DNA from: Pinus tabuliformis | Lineage: Eukaryota > Streptophyta > Pinopsida > Pinales > Pinaceae | Length of the DNA: 64,000 nucleotides | Assembly (NCBI GenBank): GCA_031772625.1 | Contig: CM062815.1 | Location: 115,576,989-115,640,988, forward strand | Reading direction: 5' to 3' | Shown: piece by piece, positions 33,501 through 44,496 of the stretch | How positions within the stretch are numbered: position 1 is the first letter of the stretch | Layout of the letters: each line of letters opens with the position of its first letter | The notes under the pieces: generated by a model | The model's database searches: none | Seen by the model: the letters and a program-made list of their open reading frames with translations, nothing else | What the model was told of the DNA's origin: nothing | Position numbers and translations under genes: made by a program

Positions 33501-34673
33501 CATCAGGCATGGAGGACTGCACTAGCACTGGATATACCTGAACATTGGCATGATGAATGGTCCGCATACACGGATGCTCTCTCCCAGGCACATATTAGAC
33601 TCACTGAAGGTCCAGATGAAATAATATGGGCATCATCCAAACATGGACTTTACGCTCCAAAACTTGGCTACTTAAAGCTCATGGAACCCCACTTGCCTCC
33701 TATTATTCATCCTACCTGGAGGACTCTTTGGAAACTCAAAGCTGCCCCACGCACAAGATTACTTATGTGGAATATTATCTTCGACAAGATCCCTACAGGT
33801 ACTAATCTTATGAAGCGCTCATTCAATGGTCCATTCCGATGCCATTTGTGTCAACAGGCTGAAGAAAGCACAGCTCATTTATTTTTAACCTGCAATGTCT
33901 CTTCTCTTTTCTGGAATGGCATCAAAACTCATCTCCCCCAGATAAACCAGTGGCATGGTCAAAATATACTGGAGGCCTGGGAGAATTGGCACACAGAGCA
34001 TATGGGGAAAGCCCTTAATTTACCGCTTCTAGCCTGCTGGGCTATTTGGATAGCACGCAATCAGGCTATATTCAACCTAAGGGTACCCCACTGGCCGTCC
34101 ATCACTCTACATATGTTAGCTGACTATAACCTGATACCTGATGAAGACCACACTGGACCTGCCCGTGTTCTCAGACAGCTGGACATAGATCATTCAAAAC
34201 CGTGGGGATTCTTCGACGGCTCAGCACAGGAGGTGGGGTGTGGGGGAGGAGCCACACTACACCTCAATGACACACATAAATTCAAACTACAAATTCCCCT
34301 TGGTCGAGGAACCAATAATTTTGCTGAACTCAGTACAGCCATGCATCTCATCCAATTTGCCATTCATAAAAATTGTAGACATCTACAATTATTCGGTGAT
34401 TCAAAAATCGTATGCAATTGGTTGTCGAATGCATCTCATTGTCATGCATTTACATTGAGACACATTCTTGAGGAGGCAAAGAGGCTAATTACTTCATTTG
34501 ACTCATTTGCTTGTCAACACATTTACAGGGAGCAAAATACTGAAGCTGACCATCTCTCCAAAGCGGCTGCGCTCAGGCAAGGAGAAGATTGGATGATACA
34601 GGAGGAGAACGAAGGGTCTTTCTATCAGTATTACCACAGACCTTTCGATGATCAGATGTTTCTAGGGCGATAA
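30522..34673 (+). pseudogene. LINE ORF2: endonuclease-RT-RNase H, one in-frame stop
   Basis: ORF2 nicks target DNA and reverse-transcribes the element RNA at the nick. It starts at ATG 30522 within the ATGA shared with ORF1. The AP-like endonuclease has MKFISFNCRGF, FLQETL, VNVYGPCS, GGDLNF and SDHRPIFLEV. Reverse transcriptase has KSPGPDGW (about 460), LIPKSNAP then FRPISLCNCLYKIIAKI, LKVDLSKAFD, LRQGCPLSPLLF and FVDDILIFL (about 693; the usual first residues are YADD or FADD, and both aspartates are kept). A zf-RVT motif CHLCQQAEESTAHLFLTC is near 1107. RNase H at about 1230-1350 has FFDGSAQE, FAELSTA, LFGDSKIV and NTEADHLSKAA. Codon 51 (30672-30674) is TGA where the context (TLNG-x-LPTW) suggests an ancestral TGG. 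From 30675 to the TAA at 34671 it is open for about 1330 codons. Confidence 0.92.
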
Positions 34674-34954
34674 GGCCCTTACAGTTTTTTCATTTTTGTA
34701 TATTCTGACTGTATATATTTTAGTTACTACACGGCTCTTGCTAGAGCAGACAGACACTAAATTTTGTAATGTTAACAGTATCACTTTTGACAGCTCCCTG
34801 CGTGGAGACTGAAGAGACACTAATTTTGGTTTTTCACAGTATTATGACTGAACTCGATAGGCATATCAGCCTCTACTTTGAATGCTTCGGCATATACAAA
34901 ATGTAATTTCTTACTATTAATAGAAATTACGACTTTTTCCCAGGGGAAAAAAAA
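34674..34954 (+). other. LINE 3' UTR and A tail
   Basis: About 270 bp after the ORF2 TAA, ending GGGG then an A run at about 34947-34956 that merges with the right target-site duplication. The tail is short, which fits some erosion or inexact initial length. Confidence 0.75.
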
Positions 34955-34970
34955 AAGTTCCTTTCCTAAA
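34955..34970 (+). repeat. Right target-site duplication of the LINE
   Basis: AAGTTCCTTTCCTAAA, identical to 28333-28348. Confidence 0.9.
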
Positions 34971-36135
34971 AAAACATTTAAGAGTAATATGGCTATGAAT
35001 GAGAGTTCATTAGAAAAGTAAGGCATGCTTATAAGGGATTATGAGACAATTGCATCTAAACTACATAAAGAAAGTGGGTGGCTCTAGTTTGCTTGTGCTC
35101 TTGCTTGGCCATATATTTATAATGTTTTCCATTCAATATCTCTCAACACGTGACATAAATATCAACATAGATTTGTTATTTGTGAGGGTACCTTGAAGCC
35201 AAACTTGTGGCTCCATTGATGATTTACACAATATTTTGGGTGTGCTTTATGTTGTAGAAAGTGAATCAAGATTAGTGTTGAGCCACATGGTCTATTTCAT
35301 GAGGATTGCCATATCTTGCATCACTAAAAGCCTTTGTGTAAAAGAACAAGAGCCACCATTCACAAATATAAGAATAACATAAGTAGGACCCATGAACTCA
35401 CATTGAAAGAACAAGACATAAAAGCTATGAATTTAACTCCCATAGATGCCAACTGGAGGATGCAAGTATTATTAAGTGATTCGGATTTAGGAACGAAATG
35501 AAATGAAATATAGATTTATAAAAAAAGCACATAGATACAATAAAACCTTACTTCTATTAATAAATGGAACTCGTTGAAACTATAAAAATGCATAATGAAA
35601 TAAACTTGCTTGAGTGGTGGTAGCTTATCTTTGAGAAGAGATGTGACAACTGCACATTCACTGAAGCACATTACAATGAGGTCGAAATGCCATTTTTAAC
35701 ATAAAGCAATAATTAGGAAACCCTAAACATCTAAAACCCTAACCCTAGAAGATAAAAGACTAGAATGTTTGTGGTGGCCTTTACTGATTATGTGATTCAT
35801 CTTTATAATTCCAAGTTATTTTTTTCTTCAAAATGAACACATTTAACTATTAAACCACCCCCCTTCTATGTAAGTTACATATATTGTGATATGTGGGTTC
35901 TCTCCTTCCATGCATCAGACATGAAATCAATGTTTTCACATGCAATCAATGTTCTAACCATCCCATGTGACAAAGACACAGATGGATGACCTGGAGCATT
36001 TAGGGAGAATCGAATGGTTTAGGCATCTCAATGATTCAATCTGTGGGATTGACCACCCAATCGAACCTCATTCGACATTGTTCTTTCACCGCCTCCTAAA
36101 TTTTCCATTACTCAGACTAGGGTTATAGAGTTATG
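34971..36135. other. AT-rich spacer
   Basis: No coding signal supported. It includes a loose cluster of CCCTAA/CCCTAAA motifs (35714-35750) and several short A runs. Confidence 0.4.
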
Positions 36136-36813
36136 TGCTATAGTGATCAAATCCCTAAAAAACTATCTTGAAGTCAAGTTGTCCATAATAGTAATAACTC
36201 TCCCATTGCAAGTGTATTTTGGGCATTTCTCTCAAATCATAATACCTGTGCATAAAATGAAGGAGGTTTTTGTTCCTTGGACTATAATGGGCAAAATTTT
36301 CTTTCGCATTTGTAAAATTCTTATCCATTGGGTCAGAAACATATTTTGAAGAAAATTTATCCCTGTGAGAAATGATGAGACGAGGTAGTGTACTGCAACA
36401 TTTTCTTATTTGAAATTAAACATTGCCGCTACCTTTATTTTGATTTCCCTAAGTTGCTAAATCCCTTTACCCACTGAATCACATGATGGACATGTTTTTG
36501 TTTTGACATATGTTATCATGATGACACATGGAGTGAAACCTTATACCATGACCTAAAATGAGGAATTTAACCATTTCATGACCCGAGACACTTAAATGAA
36601 GATATGATACCTAGAAGAAGACAATGACCATGATGAGTGATGAAGACCATGAGTAAGTGAAGGGAGCATAAATGACCTAGACATCAATAGCTAGTGACCA
36701 AATTTTTATTTGAAGATTCACTAAAATGACAAAAATTTGACTTGACACCCTAACAACACCTTGTAAGAACATATTTGATCACTGGTGACAGGCTGAAATG
36801 ACTAACACTAACA
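36136..36813 (-). repeat. Left LTR copy (3' LTR if minus-oriented)
   Basis: It shares long blocks with 41522-42191, for example TGTCCA-AAT, GGGCATTTCTCTCAAATCAT, GGGTCAGAAACATATTTTG and GACACCCTAACAACACCTTG. The left boundary is uncertain by some 10-20 bp. Confidence 0.8.
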
Positions 36814-37309
36814 TTGGCTCCAACTAGGGATGGCAGCTCCTTGGAGGTGTCAAGAACACTGTAGACCTAATAGCCTTGTCCATTGGGTATGGAGTCAAAA
36901 TGCTAAGACTAAAATCAAACTGAAAACTGACTTACTTGACTTGACTATAAAAAACATACTGACTGAAAAATTGACTTTACAACTTATTTAACAAAAGGAA
37001 AACAACAGCTGATCATAGAAGCCTTATGGCCTTCTCCTCGGGCTCCAAACTTCTGATGTTAACTACCAACCTGCTGAAGATGTATATACAATCATGTGTA
37101 ATGATCCCTCTAGTGTAACTAATCTAGCAAATGGCTACTTACTTGAATCCTACTCACACTTTCCTTGAGCAGGCAGAAAAAACAAAAGCTAGGACACTCC
37201 AACTATCCACTGAAAATGTGTTCATGATCCATAAATACAAGAAAATTCATCTTCCCAGATGGTTGTAACAAATTGGAAATAGGGTCTATAATAATCTAGA
37301 ACATTGCCA

Positions 37310-38518
37310 TATCTTGAAAGTCAGAAGAAATACAAGCACCCTCTTCATTTTCTGAATCTGGAGGAAGATCATCATGTGCAAATGGCTCTAAAACAACCTC
37401 TCCTTTATCGTTGCTTTCCTGTAACTCATGATCGTCAATTTGAAATCTAAAATCCTCAAAATATGAAGTTACATGTATGAATGTCTCTTCATGTAAATCT
37501 GGATTGAAAGTTTCTAGAGCAACAGATACATAAATTATTTGGAAAATAATATTTTCAAACTATTCTTCCACAACTGGCACAACAAGGTGTAATTCTATAT
37601 CACATACCCTTTTAATTCCATCATCTTGAGCTACATTCTCATGCTCTTGAAAATAAGATTGATTAAAAGGATCTAAAATCTCCCTTTTATCCATTAGTTC
37701 CTCAGAAGAAACATAAAGCATTTGACTATATATTTCTTCTTTTCCTTGTTGATTTAAAATCTGTTGAACAAGTTGATCATTTAGTTCTAGGAAACAAACC
37801 TGTTGCTCATTAATTTCGAACTCAATGGATGAATAATGACTCTCAGGAATCTTAATACAAACCAACTCATAATTAGAATCTTCATCAAGGAGTGGAGGGA
37901 GCTGAAATGAACATTATCATATGTATCTTGTGTACTAAAAGAAAGGCATGACTGCTGCAAATTATCACATATTTTAGATGATAGAAGGTCATTGTCATCT
38001 ATTGGAGAATTCTCCTCAATTTCATTGTCATCCAAGGCAGGCTCCATGATCTTAACATGATGGTGAAAAGGCTTTCATTCAAAGCATCCAAGAGTTCATC
38101 ATTCATAAACTCTTCATTGCCATAAGCACTTTCCAGCGCTTGAATAAAATTTTCAAAATTATCACAGCAATCCTCAATCAAAAGAAAAGAAGGATAGGCT
38201 TCTTTATACTTCTCAAAAAATACTGAGTGAAAATCCTTGAGAGAATAGATACAAGCAGGAGGCAAGCTTTCATACCAAGACCGTGCTCTTTCTTCTAATG
38301 TGACCATGAACATCTTCATTAAACAATCTTCATGAAAATTAATCCTCAGCTTACGCACATGCATATGAAATCTTATTAAATGAACTATAGCATCATCACC
38401 TTTTCCATATCTGAATTTTTACAAGTGTGTTTGCCAATCTACCTGAGGCATACAATTTGGAAATCCTGGAACATGATCTCGATGCATAGGAGCATACCTT
38501 CTGGATTGAGAGCTCATT
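37310..38518 (-). pseudogene. Gypsy-type gag remnant
   Basis: Minus-strand translation from ATG 38518 (MSSQSRRYAPMHRDHVPGFP) runs into LEERARSWYESLPPACIYSL and KDFHSVFFEKYKEAYPSF, the core of the retrotransposon gag domain, near 38290-38180. The rest (to about 37310) is acidic, with repeated EE/DE runs. This would form the element's particle shell. No pol motif follows it. Its upstream leader leads to a primer-site-like TTTTTGGTGTCAATGCC at 38679-38695 on the minus strand. Confidence 0.7.
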
Positions 38519-38695
38519 TTAATTTCTAGATCGTGCTACCAGTGGAGTCTTCGGATCAAGTGGGAGTCGCCAGGTGAATGGTTCAACCTTTCATATGTGT
38601 CTTATCACTGTTCACCATCAGTAATCAGATCTGATCTTTGTTGTTCTTTCCTAGGGAAGATATAGCACTCGTTTCTTCGGCATTGACACCAAAAA

Positions 38696-39500
38696 TGTTA
38701 TCCTCTACAATTTCCTAGGCTAAGGAGGAGATCGAAAGAGGTAACCTCAAACCACTTTCAGTTCAGTAGGTAGCCCTATTGAGCCAGAGGGGGATCTCTC
38801 AAAGTATTTATCAATGAATATATTTAAAGAAAAAAAATTTAGGCTAGATATGCAAGTTTGTTTGTGTATTTGTGAATTTAAGAATTTAGGGTTTGTTGGA
38901 CTAGGGTTTAGAACTAGTGATTAGGTATAGGCTTTAGGAATGCAGAAACAGGTATAGAAAGGAGTTAGGTGTCAGTAGGCTATGGTATAATTGAAATATT
39001 TTCAATGTGGCATAGATTAGAAAGTTTTGAAGAGACTAATGAGCATATATAAGTATGAATTCATTAGCTTTAGAAGAAATAAACACAACTATGAATCCCA
39101 CATAAATAGAGCTTGAAATCAAGAATCGTGTCTATATAGCTGCAAGGAAATTCATAGAAAGAAGACAAAGCATGAGTAGAAATGTGATTTATCCATTAGA
39201 AACTTATATAAAGAGTGAACAAACACCATAGACTCACTAAACTAGATTTCCTGAAAAATAGCTGCAACTGCTCCTGTATTAGTTAAAAAGATCATAACAT
39301 ACAAGCCTCCTCCACAAAAGTAAAACCCTTCCCTCTGAATGAGAAATAGTACATATAGACTCAATTGAAACACTTCCCCACCTACAGGAGTCCAATTCCT
39401 AGGTGGTGGAACGGATTTCAATATTCTCTCATCCAATAGGTGAGAGTGAGAAGGTCAAATACAAACACTTCTTGTAGACTTTGATTTGGATTATACTTCC
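38696..39500 (-). repeat. Possible LTR of a nested minus-strand gypsy element
   Basis: On the minus strand a unit ending ...GGATAACA at 38696 is followed by TTTTTGGTGTCAATGCC, much like the end of the gypsy LTR at 11113. A TATA-like CTTTATATAAG lies near 39204-39214 (minus), about 510 bp before the end. No partner copy was found in the window, so this is tentative and the outer boundary is a guess. Confidence 0.4.
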
Positions 39501-40139
39501 TTAATGAGGCCTATTAAACATAAAAAACAACTTATCATGTGCATTTATTCATGCCTACATCATCTAACCTCGAACCAAGTTCAATTTCATCAAGATTTTT
39601 TACTTTGGCCAAGTCAAACTGAAAACTAGGAGATTTACATAGTGAAATTTAAAGTAAAAAACATAGGAAATTGCAAAAGCACAATGAGGACTTTGAGCCC
39701 ACTTTAAGGTGCCTTCCAGAGGCCTAAATGAATATTTGAAAGAACGGTCAACTATATTTTCAAGTATAGTTTCCATAACACCTTGAATTTTTGAAAATAA
39801 CCCATGGGAAGGCCTTCAAAAACCCAATCTCCCAAGGTCGCTCCAGAAGCGCAACGCCTGTCAAAAAGAGGTCCAGAAAGCTTATTTTTTACCATGTTTT
39901 CCCTTTTTTCTCAAAATTTGGGCCCCCTCTTGAAAATATTAAGAAATTGGTTTTAAGAGCATGCCAAGGGCTTTCCAAAATTAGAAGCCATTTGTGATTT
40001 GAGTGCCTAAGGAAAAAGTGCAGCGCCAAGGCGCTACTCTTTTGTGACTAGCTCAATTTCTGAGTTTTGCACCAAAATTCACCAAAAACAAAAAATGATT
40101 ATAAAACTCCAAAAATTGGTCCAGAAATTCAAAATGAGG

Positions 40140-40640
40140 TATATTAAGATTTCATGGATGCCTCAGCAAACATCTCTAAGTTTTCCTTCTCATTTTTACT
40201 TTTTAGGGTTTTCTTTGAGTTTGGCCTTCAACTACTTAATTCTGACCTTGGAAACCTGATTCCTTGTGTAATAATGGATGACCATATTCCTTTGCAACTT
40301 ATCATCCTTGTTAAAATTTTCAAGGAGCTTCTCAAGGTGGAAATTGATCTTGTCAAGCCAAAACTCCCTGTCTTCACTAATTTCCAAAGCAATTATGTCT
40401 TCAATGTCCAAGTCTGCATTCAGTAGGTTTTGTTCTTTTTCTTTCTTCAATGCCTTTTGAGACCCTTTTTCCTTGGATTTTTCTTTTCAACCTACTTTTC
40501 ATGTTCATCATGTTCACCAAGCTCCAACACTACTTTACCTTTTCCTCCTTGATGTAGCATCTTGGACTGCTCTTTCTCCATGATCAATTGTTTAGTCTTA
40601 AGCTGACTATTTTCTTGCTCAAGGAAGGAAATGATGAAAT
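40140..40640 (-). pseudogene. Charged coiled-coil-like ORF remnant, unrecognised
   Basis: Minus-strand reading gives FLEQENSQLKTKQLIMEKEQ and then NADLDIEDIIALEISEDREF and LDKINFHLEKLLENFNKDDK, rich in Glu, Lys and Leu with heptad-like spacing. It lies upstream of the gag remnant within the old LTR element. It faintly recalls the coiled-coil part of the unknown ORF at 11965-15070 (EKEQ-MLL), but I cannot claim homology. Confidence 0.35.
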
Positions 40641-41140
40641 GAGGGAGTTAGGGAAGGGAGATGATGATAGGGGAATTTTGGGAGATGGATATGGGTGGTA
40701 TAAAACTTAGGAAGCTTAAATTCAGTGAAATTAGGGAAAGAAATGTTTAGGAGAAATTGAAAAACAAAGCTGCTAGGAAATCTGCTCAAAATGCTAGGTA
40801 TGAGCTAGGGTTTAGGTAAGGGTGAGGCAATCTAATGATTGATAAGTTATTTAGTGAATAAAAGGGTGTTTTAAACATGTACATAGGTGTGAGGTGGAAT
40901 ATTTACATGTTTTCAATATCAAAACTAACCAAACCATCAGTTACACTAGTGCTTGCAGCATGAAAATTTCACCTAAACCCTAGATGAAGAGAACTTGCAT
41001 TTGCATTCATCTTGCCAAAGGAAAAAGGTGAGAAAAATACTTATACTTACTTGTGAACAAGCTTAGAATAGAAAGAAATAGGTTTGAAAGCTTCAAAATC
41101 AAAATTTGGGTGAGTTTGGATGAGTTTTGGGTTGCTCTGG

Positions 41141-41220
41141 CATAAGCGCAGCGCAGTTCACAGAAGCGCAGTGCCACCTCCAGAAGCGCAATGCAGTTCA
41201 CAGAAGCGCAGCACCGACTT
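41141..41220. repeat. 20-bp tandem repeat (AAGCGCAGYGC...), four copies
   Basis: AAGCGCA recurs at exactly 41144, 41164, 41184 and 41204 in units such as AAGCGCAGCGCAGTTCACAG. Related single copies occur at about 39847 and 41394. The block is GC-rich in an AT-rich setting and lies in the non-coding part of the old LTR element. Confidence 0.85.
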
Positions 41221-41521
41221 GAAAACCACTTTTGGAGGCCTTAAACTAATCCAAATTACAGACTTGATAGCTCGTTGGAAATCTCTTGAAGTCTGATACA
41301 ATATGGACACCTCAAGCATGTAATTTGGACACTCCACCAAGGAGAAAAAATGATTTTCCCAAGGTCACTCCAAAAACCCAGGGTGTCTCTGACAAAAGCA
41401 CAGTGCCAACTTGCAGAGAACTTTTGGATTCCTTCCACCAATCCAAATCACGATATGAAGGTACCATTGGAAACCTTAGGAAGTATGCCACACAATAGAG
41501 TCCTTAAGCACTACCAATAGT

Positions 41522-42191
41522 TGCTCTAAATCCCTAAAAAATTGTCTTGAAGTCAAGCTGTCCAGAATTGTAACAACTCTCTCGTTGCAAGTGTAGTTTG
41601 GGCATTTCTCTCAAATCATAATACCTGTGCATAAAATGAAGGAGGCTTTTGTTCCTTGGACTATAATGGACAAAAACCTCTTTCACATTTGTAAAATTAT
41701 TCTCCATTGGGTCAGAAACATATTTTGAAGAAAAACTATCCCTATGAGAATGATGAGACAAGATAGTGTACTGCAACATTGTCTTATTTGAATTTAAACA
41801 TTCCCTTTACCTTTATTTTTCTTTCCCTAAGCTGCTAACTCCATTTACCCACTGAATCACATGATAGACATGTTTTTGTTTTGACATATGGTATCATGAT
41901 GAAACATGAAGTGAAACCCTAGACCATGACCTAAAATGAGGAATTTAACCATTTCATGACCTAAGACACTCAAATGAAGATATGATACCTCGAAGAAGAC
42001 AATGACCATGATGAGTGACGAAGACCATGAGTAAGTGAAGGGAGCAGAATTGACCTAGACATCAATAGCCAGTGACCAAAATTTTATTTGAATATTCATT
42101 GAAATGACAAAAATTTGACTTGACACCCTAACAACACCTTGTAAGCGCATATTTGATCACTGGTGACATGCTGAACTGACGAAGACTAACA
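41522..42191 (-). repeat. Right LTR copy (5' LTR if minus-oriented)
   Basis: It pairs with 36136-36813. Its last 170 bp, plus 3 bp of flank, are repeated in inverted orientation at 42260-42432. Confidence 0.8.
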
Positions 42192-42432
42192 GGTTCATAA
42201 CGTGGAAGTCTTCCTTGAATTTTTATAAGAAGAGAAGTTTTTGGGTTTTTCCCCGGTGGACCTGTTAGTCTTAGTCAGTTCAGCATGTCACCAGTGATCA
42301 AATATGCGCTTACAAGGTGTTGTTAGGGTGTCAAGTCAAATTTTTGTCATTTCAATGAATATTCAAATAAAATTTTGGTCACTGGCTATTGATGTCTAGG
42401 TCAATTCTGCTCCCTTCACTTACTCATGGTCT
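42022..42432. repeat. Near-perfect inverted repeat, 173-bp arms, 65-bp spacer
   Basis: 42022-42194 and 42260-42432 are reverse complements with one mismatch seen (GACGAAG against GACTAAG). The left arm is the outer end of the right LTR copy. The spacer (42195-42259) is unrelated to the arms. The same LTR segment differs by about 10% from the partner LTR, so the inverted copy is much younger than the element. Confidence 0.92.
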
Positions 42433-43270
42433 GGAGCCTATTTTTGGTGTTCTTGTTTACATTGTGATATTCTTTATTGACATTGTCTTGATGATGAACA
42501 CAAAATAATGATGAACTAACATTCTATCACAAGAATTATCAATATAACAAGAGAAAACATTATAAAAGAAACCCTAGTTTTGTTTTCCCTGGTTTTTCTT
42601 AACATTTATGCTCTTGGAAGATTTGCAATGTAGAAATAAAAACTTGCTTGAAATCAAATGCAACACAAAACTAAATCATGCATGTGGTAGGCAAGTACTT
42701 GGTGGGCTAAAGTTGAGCAGTACTTTGATGAGTTTTTTCCGTGTATTCAGACTCCAACCATAGTAATTCTTTCAAATCCGAATATCCAAATGAAAGTACC
42801 TACAAAACAAAGGAAGGAGGAGAAGATAGATGTGATAAATAATTAATAAAATAGAAGAAAAATCATACCAATGCCTTATGCCCAATTAATAGAATAAGAG
42901 TTTCTACTATTGCCTTGCATGAAAAATGACAGTTTATGGTCTTTCACTCAAATAAAAACACAATTGTCAAAGAAATACAAATACTACATGAATTTGTTTC
43001 ATGGAATATTTTGTTATTTCTTATAAGACTTTATGTAACTCCCACTCGACCAAGGCGTATCAGACAAAAAAAAAAAAAAAAATGTTGTATCACCTAAACC
43101 CTTACGATTTTGAGCTATTTTCTTTAGATAGTTATTCCACTTCAACATTTGAATTGAAACTAGTTGTCCTACACATATTCATGAGACTAATGAGGCAAAC
43201 TTAGGTCAAATTTGACTAAATATTACTTTTAATTGCATGAATAAATAATAATTAAAAAGAATTGCATGAG
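42433..43270. other. AT-rich spacer
   Basis: No gene supported. It contains a 17-base A run near 43066-43082. Confidence 0.4.
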
Positions 43271-43765
43271 TGAATACATGAATGAGCCCCTCTTGGTTTC
43301 GAGAATAAATTGTTGGAGTAGTTTAATCTTGGAGCAAACCTCCCTCCATTCGATGAAGTAGTAGCAAATTCAACATTGAATTTGTTGTTGCTATGTTGGA
43401 TTGAGGGTGTTTTGCTCCAATATTATCCAAATCCTAATTTATTCTCTACTGAACAGGGCCAACCACGTGAAGGTGGAGGTTCTCATGGCCCCTCCCATCC
43501 CTCACATCACTCTCAATTCCCCAATACCCAACCTGTCTACTATATAGGAAATATTTGAAAGAAAGACATTAAGATACATAAAAAAAAATGAATAGCAAAC
43601 ATTCATTCGTAAATCCACAAAATATTTCATCTCAATCAATTTTATCATAAAAAATATTTTTACATAATATGAAACAACGCCATGTACATAAAGAGACATA
43701 TATCAATTATTCATTAACATATAACATTCATTCATTCATTAATTAATCATAGGCACAAAATACTT
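43271..43765 (+). repeat. Direct repeat, copy 1 (about 500 bp)
   Basis: It matches 44497-45007: TGAATAC-T-AATGAGC at the start, AATAAATTGTTGGAGTAGTT, CAACCACGTGAAGGTGGA, CTACTATATAGGAAATA, and CAAAATACTT at the end. The two copies are 731 bp apart. Either a segmental duplication or the ends of a small element; ends are not TG...CA, so an LTR reading is not favoured. Confidence 0.8.
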
Positions 43766-43849
43766 CATCTCAAAAAAAATTATCATCAAAAATATGTTTT
43801 CATAAGATGGTACGTGATTTTTCTAATGATATAATTATTACAATCAATT

Positions 43850-44003
43850 CTTTTTCTTTTTCTTTATTTTAGGTGGCCTGGTCATGTAATGAAATTTTGA
43901 GGTTGCCGCAAGAGGGGTGGATCGTCAACTATAAAAAAAAATGTTAGATTGATATTTTTTGTTATTATTCATTAATAAAATTAGCATTAGAGTTTTCTTT
44001 ACC
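43850..44003 (-). pseudogene. Second, truncated copy of the transposase-like gene's last two exons
   Basis: On the minus strand an exon end GCACGAG then GTAAAG (44003), a 74-bp AT-rich intron ending TTTATAG, and a terminal exon starting TTGACGATCC (43928; VDDPPLLRQPQNFIT) repeat the junctions seen at 47244 and 47152 (GAAGCAG then GTAAAG; TTGCAG then TTGATGCTCGG). Shared intron position and flanking sequence indicate a paralogous fragment of the same gene or transposon. Confidence 0.5.
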
Positions 44004-44027
44004 TCGTGCACTAGTCGACATTGTAAT

Positions 44028-44300
44028 TTAAAAAAGGAAACAATTCCCACAATATCAAAACACATAAGTGTAATTTTATAGATACTTCTCATACAGAGCG
44101 TCGATACTGGTCAAGGAAACTCAATATTTCCTCCCATCTTCACTAGTAGTGTGTATGGCATATATCCAAGAGTATGTTTGGAATTCATAGATGCCCCAAA
44201 AATTAGCTGTCTTGATCAATATTGAGCTTTGTTTGAGAAGTATCTACAAAATCGTACTTTTTCATTTTGATATTGTGGTAATTATTTCATTTTTTTAAGT
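44028..44300. repeat. Imperfect inverted repeat, about 110-bp arms
   Basis: The left arm (44028-44145) and right arm (about 44190-44300) pair through CCACAATATCAAAA/TTTTGATATTGTGG and TAGATACTTCTCA/TGAGAAGTATCTA, then a weaker stretch toward the loop. It could be a small fold-back element. It lies between the two copies of the 500-bp direct repeat. Confidence 0.6.
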
Positions 44301-44496
44301 TTTGAAGATCAGTTCTAGGTTATGTTAATGTCAGTCATTTTGCTTTTAACTATGAATCACTAATGGATTGTGGAGATTGTACAATGGATTAACGTTGTAT
44401 TTTCCAAGAAGAGGACAACAAAGGAAATATGGAGATTCTAATATGGACAATATGAAACAAAATCATTATAATATGGAGATTATAATATAGACAATA

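Larger units (their letters stand above)
28349..34954 (+). mobile_element. Near-intact L1-clade LINE
   Basis: A 6.6 kb insertion bounded by a perfect 16-bp target-site duplication, with a 5' UTR, ORF1 (28696-30525), ORF2 (30522-34673), a 3' UTR of about 270 bp and a short A tail. ORF2 carries endonuclease, reverse transcriptase, zf-RVT and RNase H domains, the set seen in plant L1 elements that have gained RNase H. The coding part is much more GC-rich than its AT-rich flanks. The only disabling change found is a TGA at ORF2 codon 51. The identical duplication and open frames point to a fairly recent insertion. Confidence 0.93.
36136..42191 (-). mobile_element. Old LTR retrotransposon, composite, minus orientation favoured
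   Basis: Direct repeats at 36136-36813 and 41522-42191 differ by about 10% in the 285 bp compared. Read on the minus strand each begins TGTTAGTS, and AGTTGGAGCCAA before the left one resembles a polypurine tract, so the element most likely runs right to left. Between them lie minus-strand gag remains (37310-38518) and a minus-strand Lys/Glu-rich ORF remnant (40140-40640). A second LTR-like segment with its own primer-site-like motif sits at 38696-39500, so part of the interior may be a separate nested gypsy element. The element is broken; target-site duplication was not recognised. Confidence 0.65.

Noticed and set aside
35714-35750. CCCTAAA-like cluster as an interstitial telomere
   Set aside because: Only three scattered, imperfect units. 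AACCCTAA phrases are common in AT-rich plant DNA and this is too short to mean anything.
36814-36836. TTGGCTCCAACTAGGGATGG as a primer-binding site for a plus-strand reading of the 36-42 kb element
   Set aside because: It matches no standard primer site well. The opposite strand gives a better TGTTAG start with a purine-rich tract, and the gag remains are also on the minus strand.
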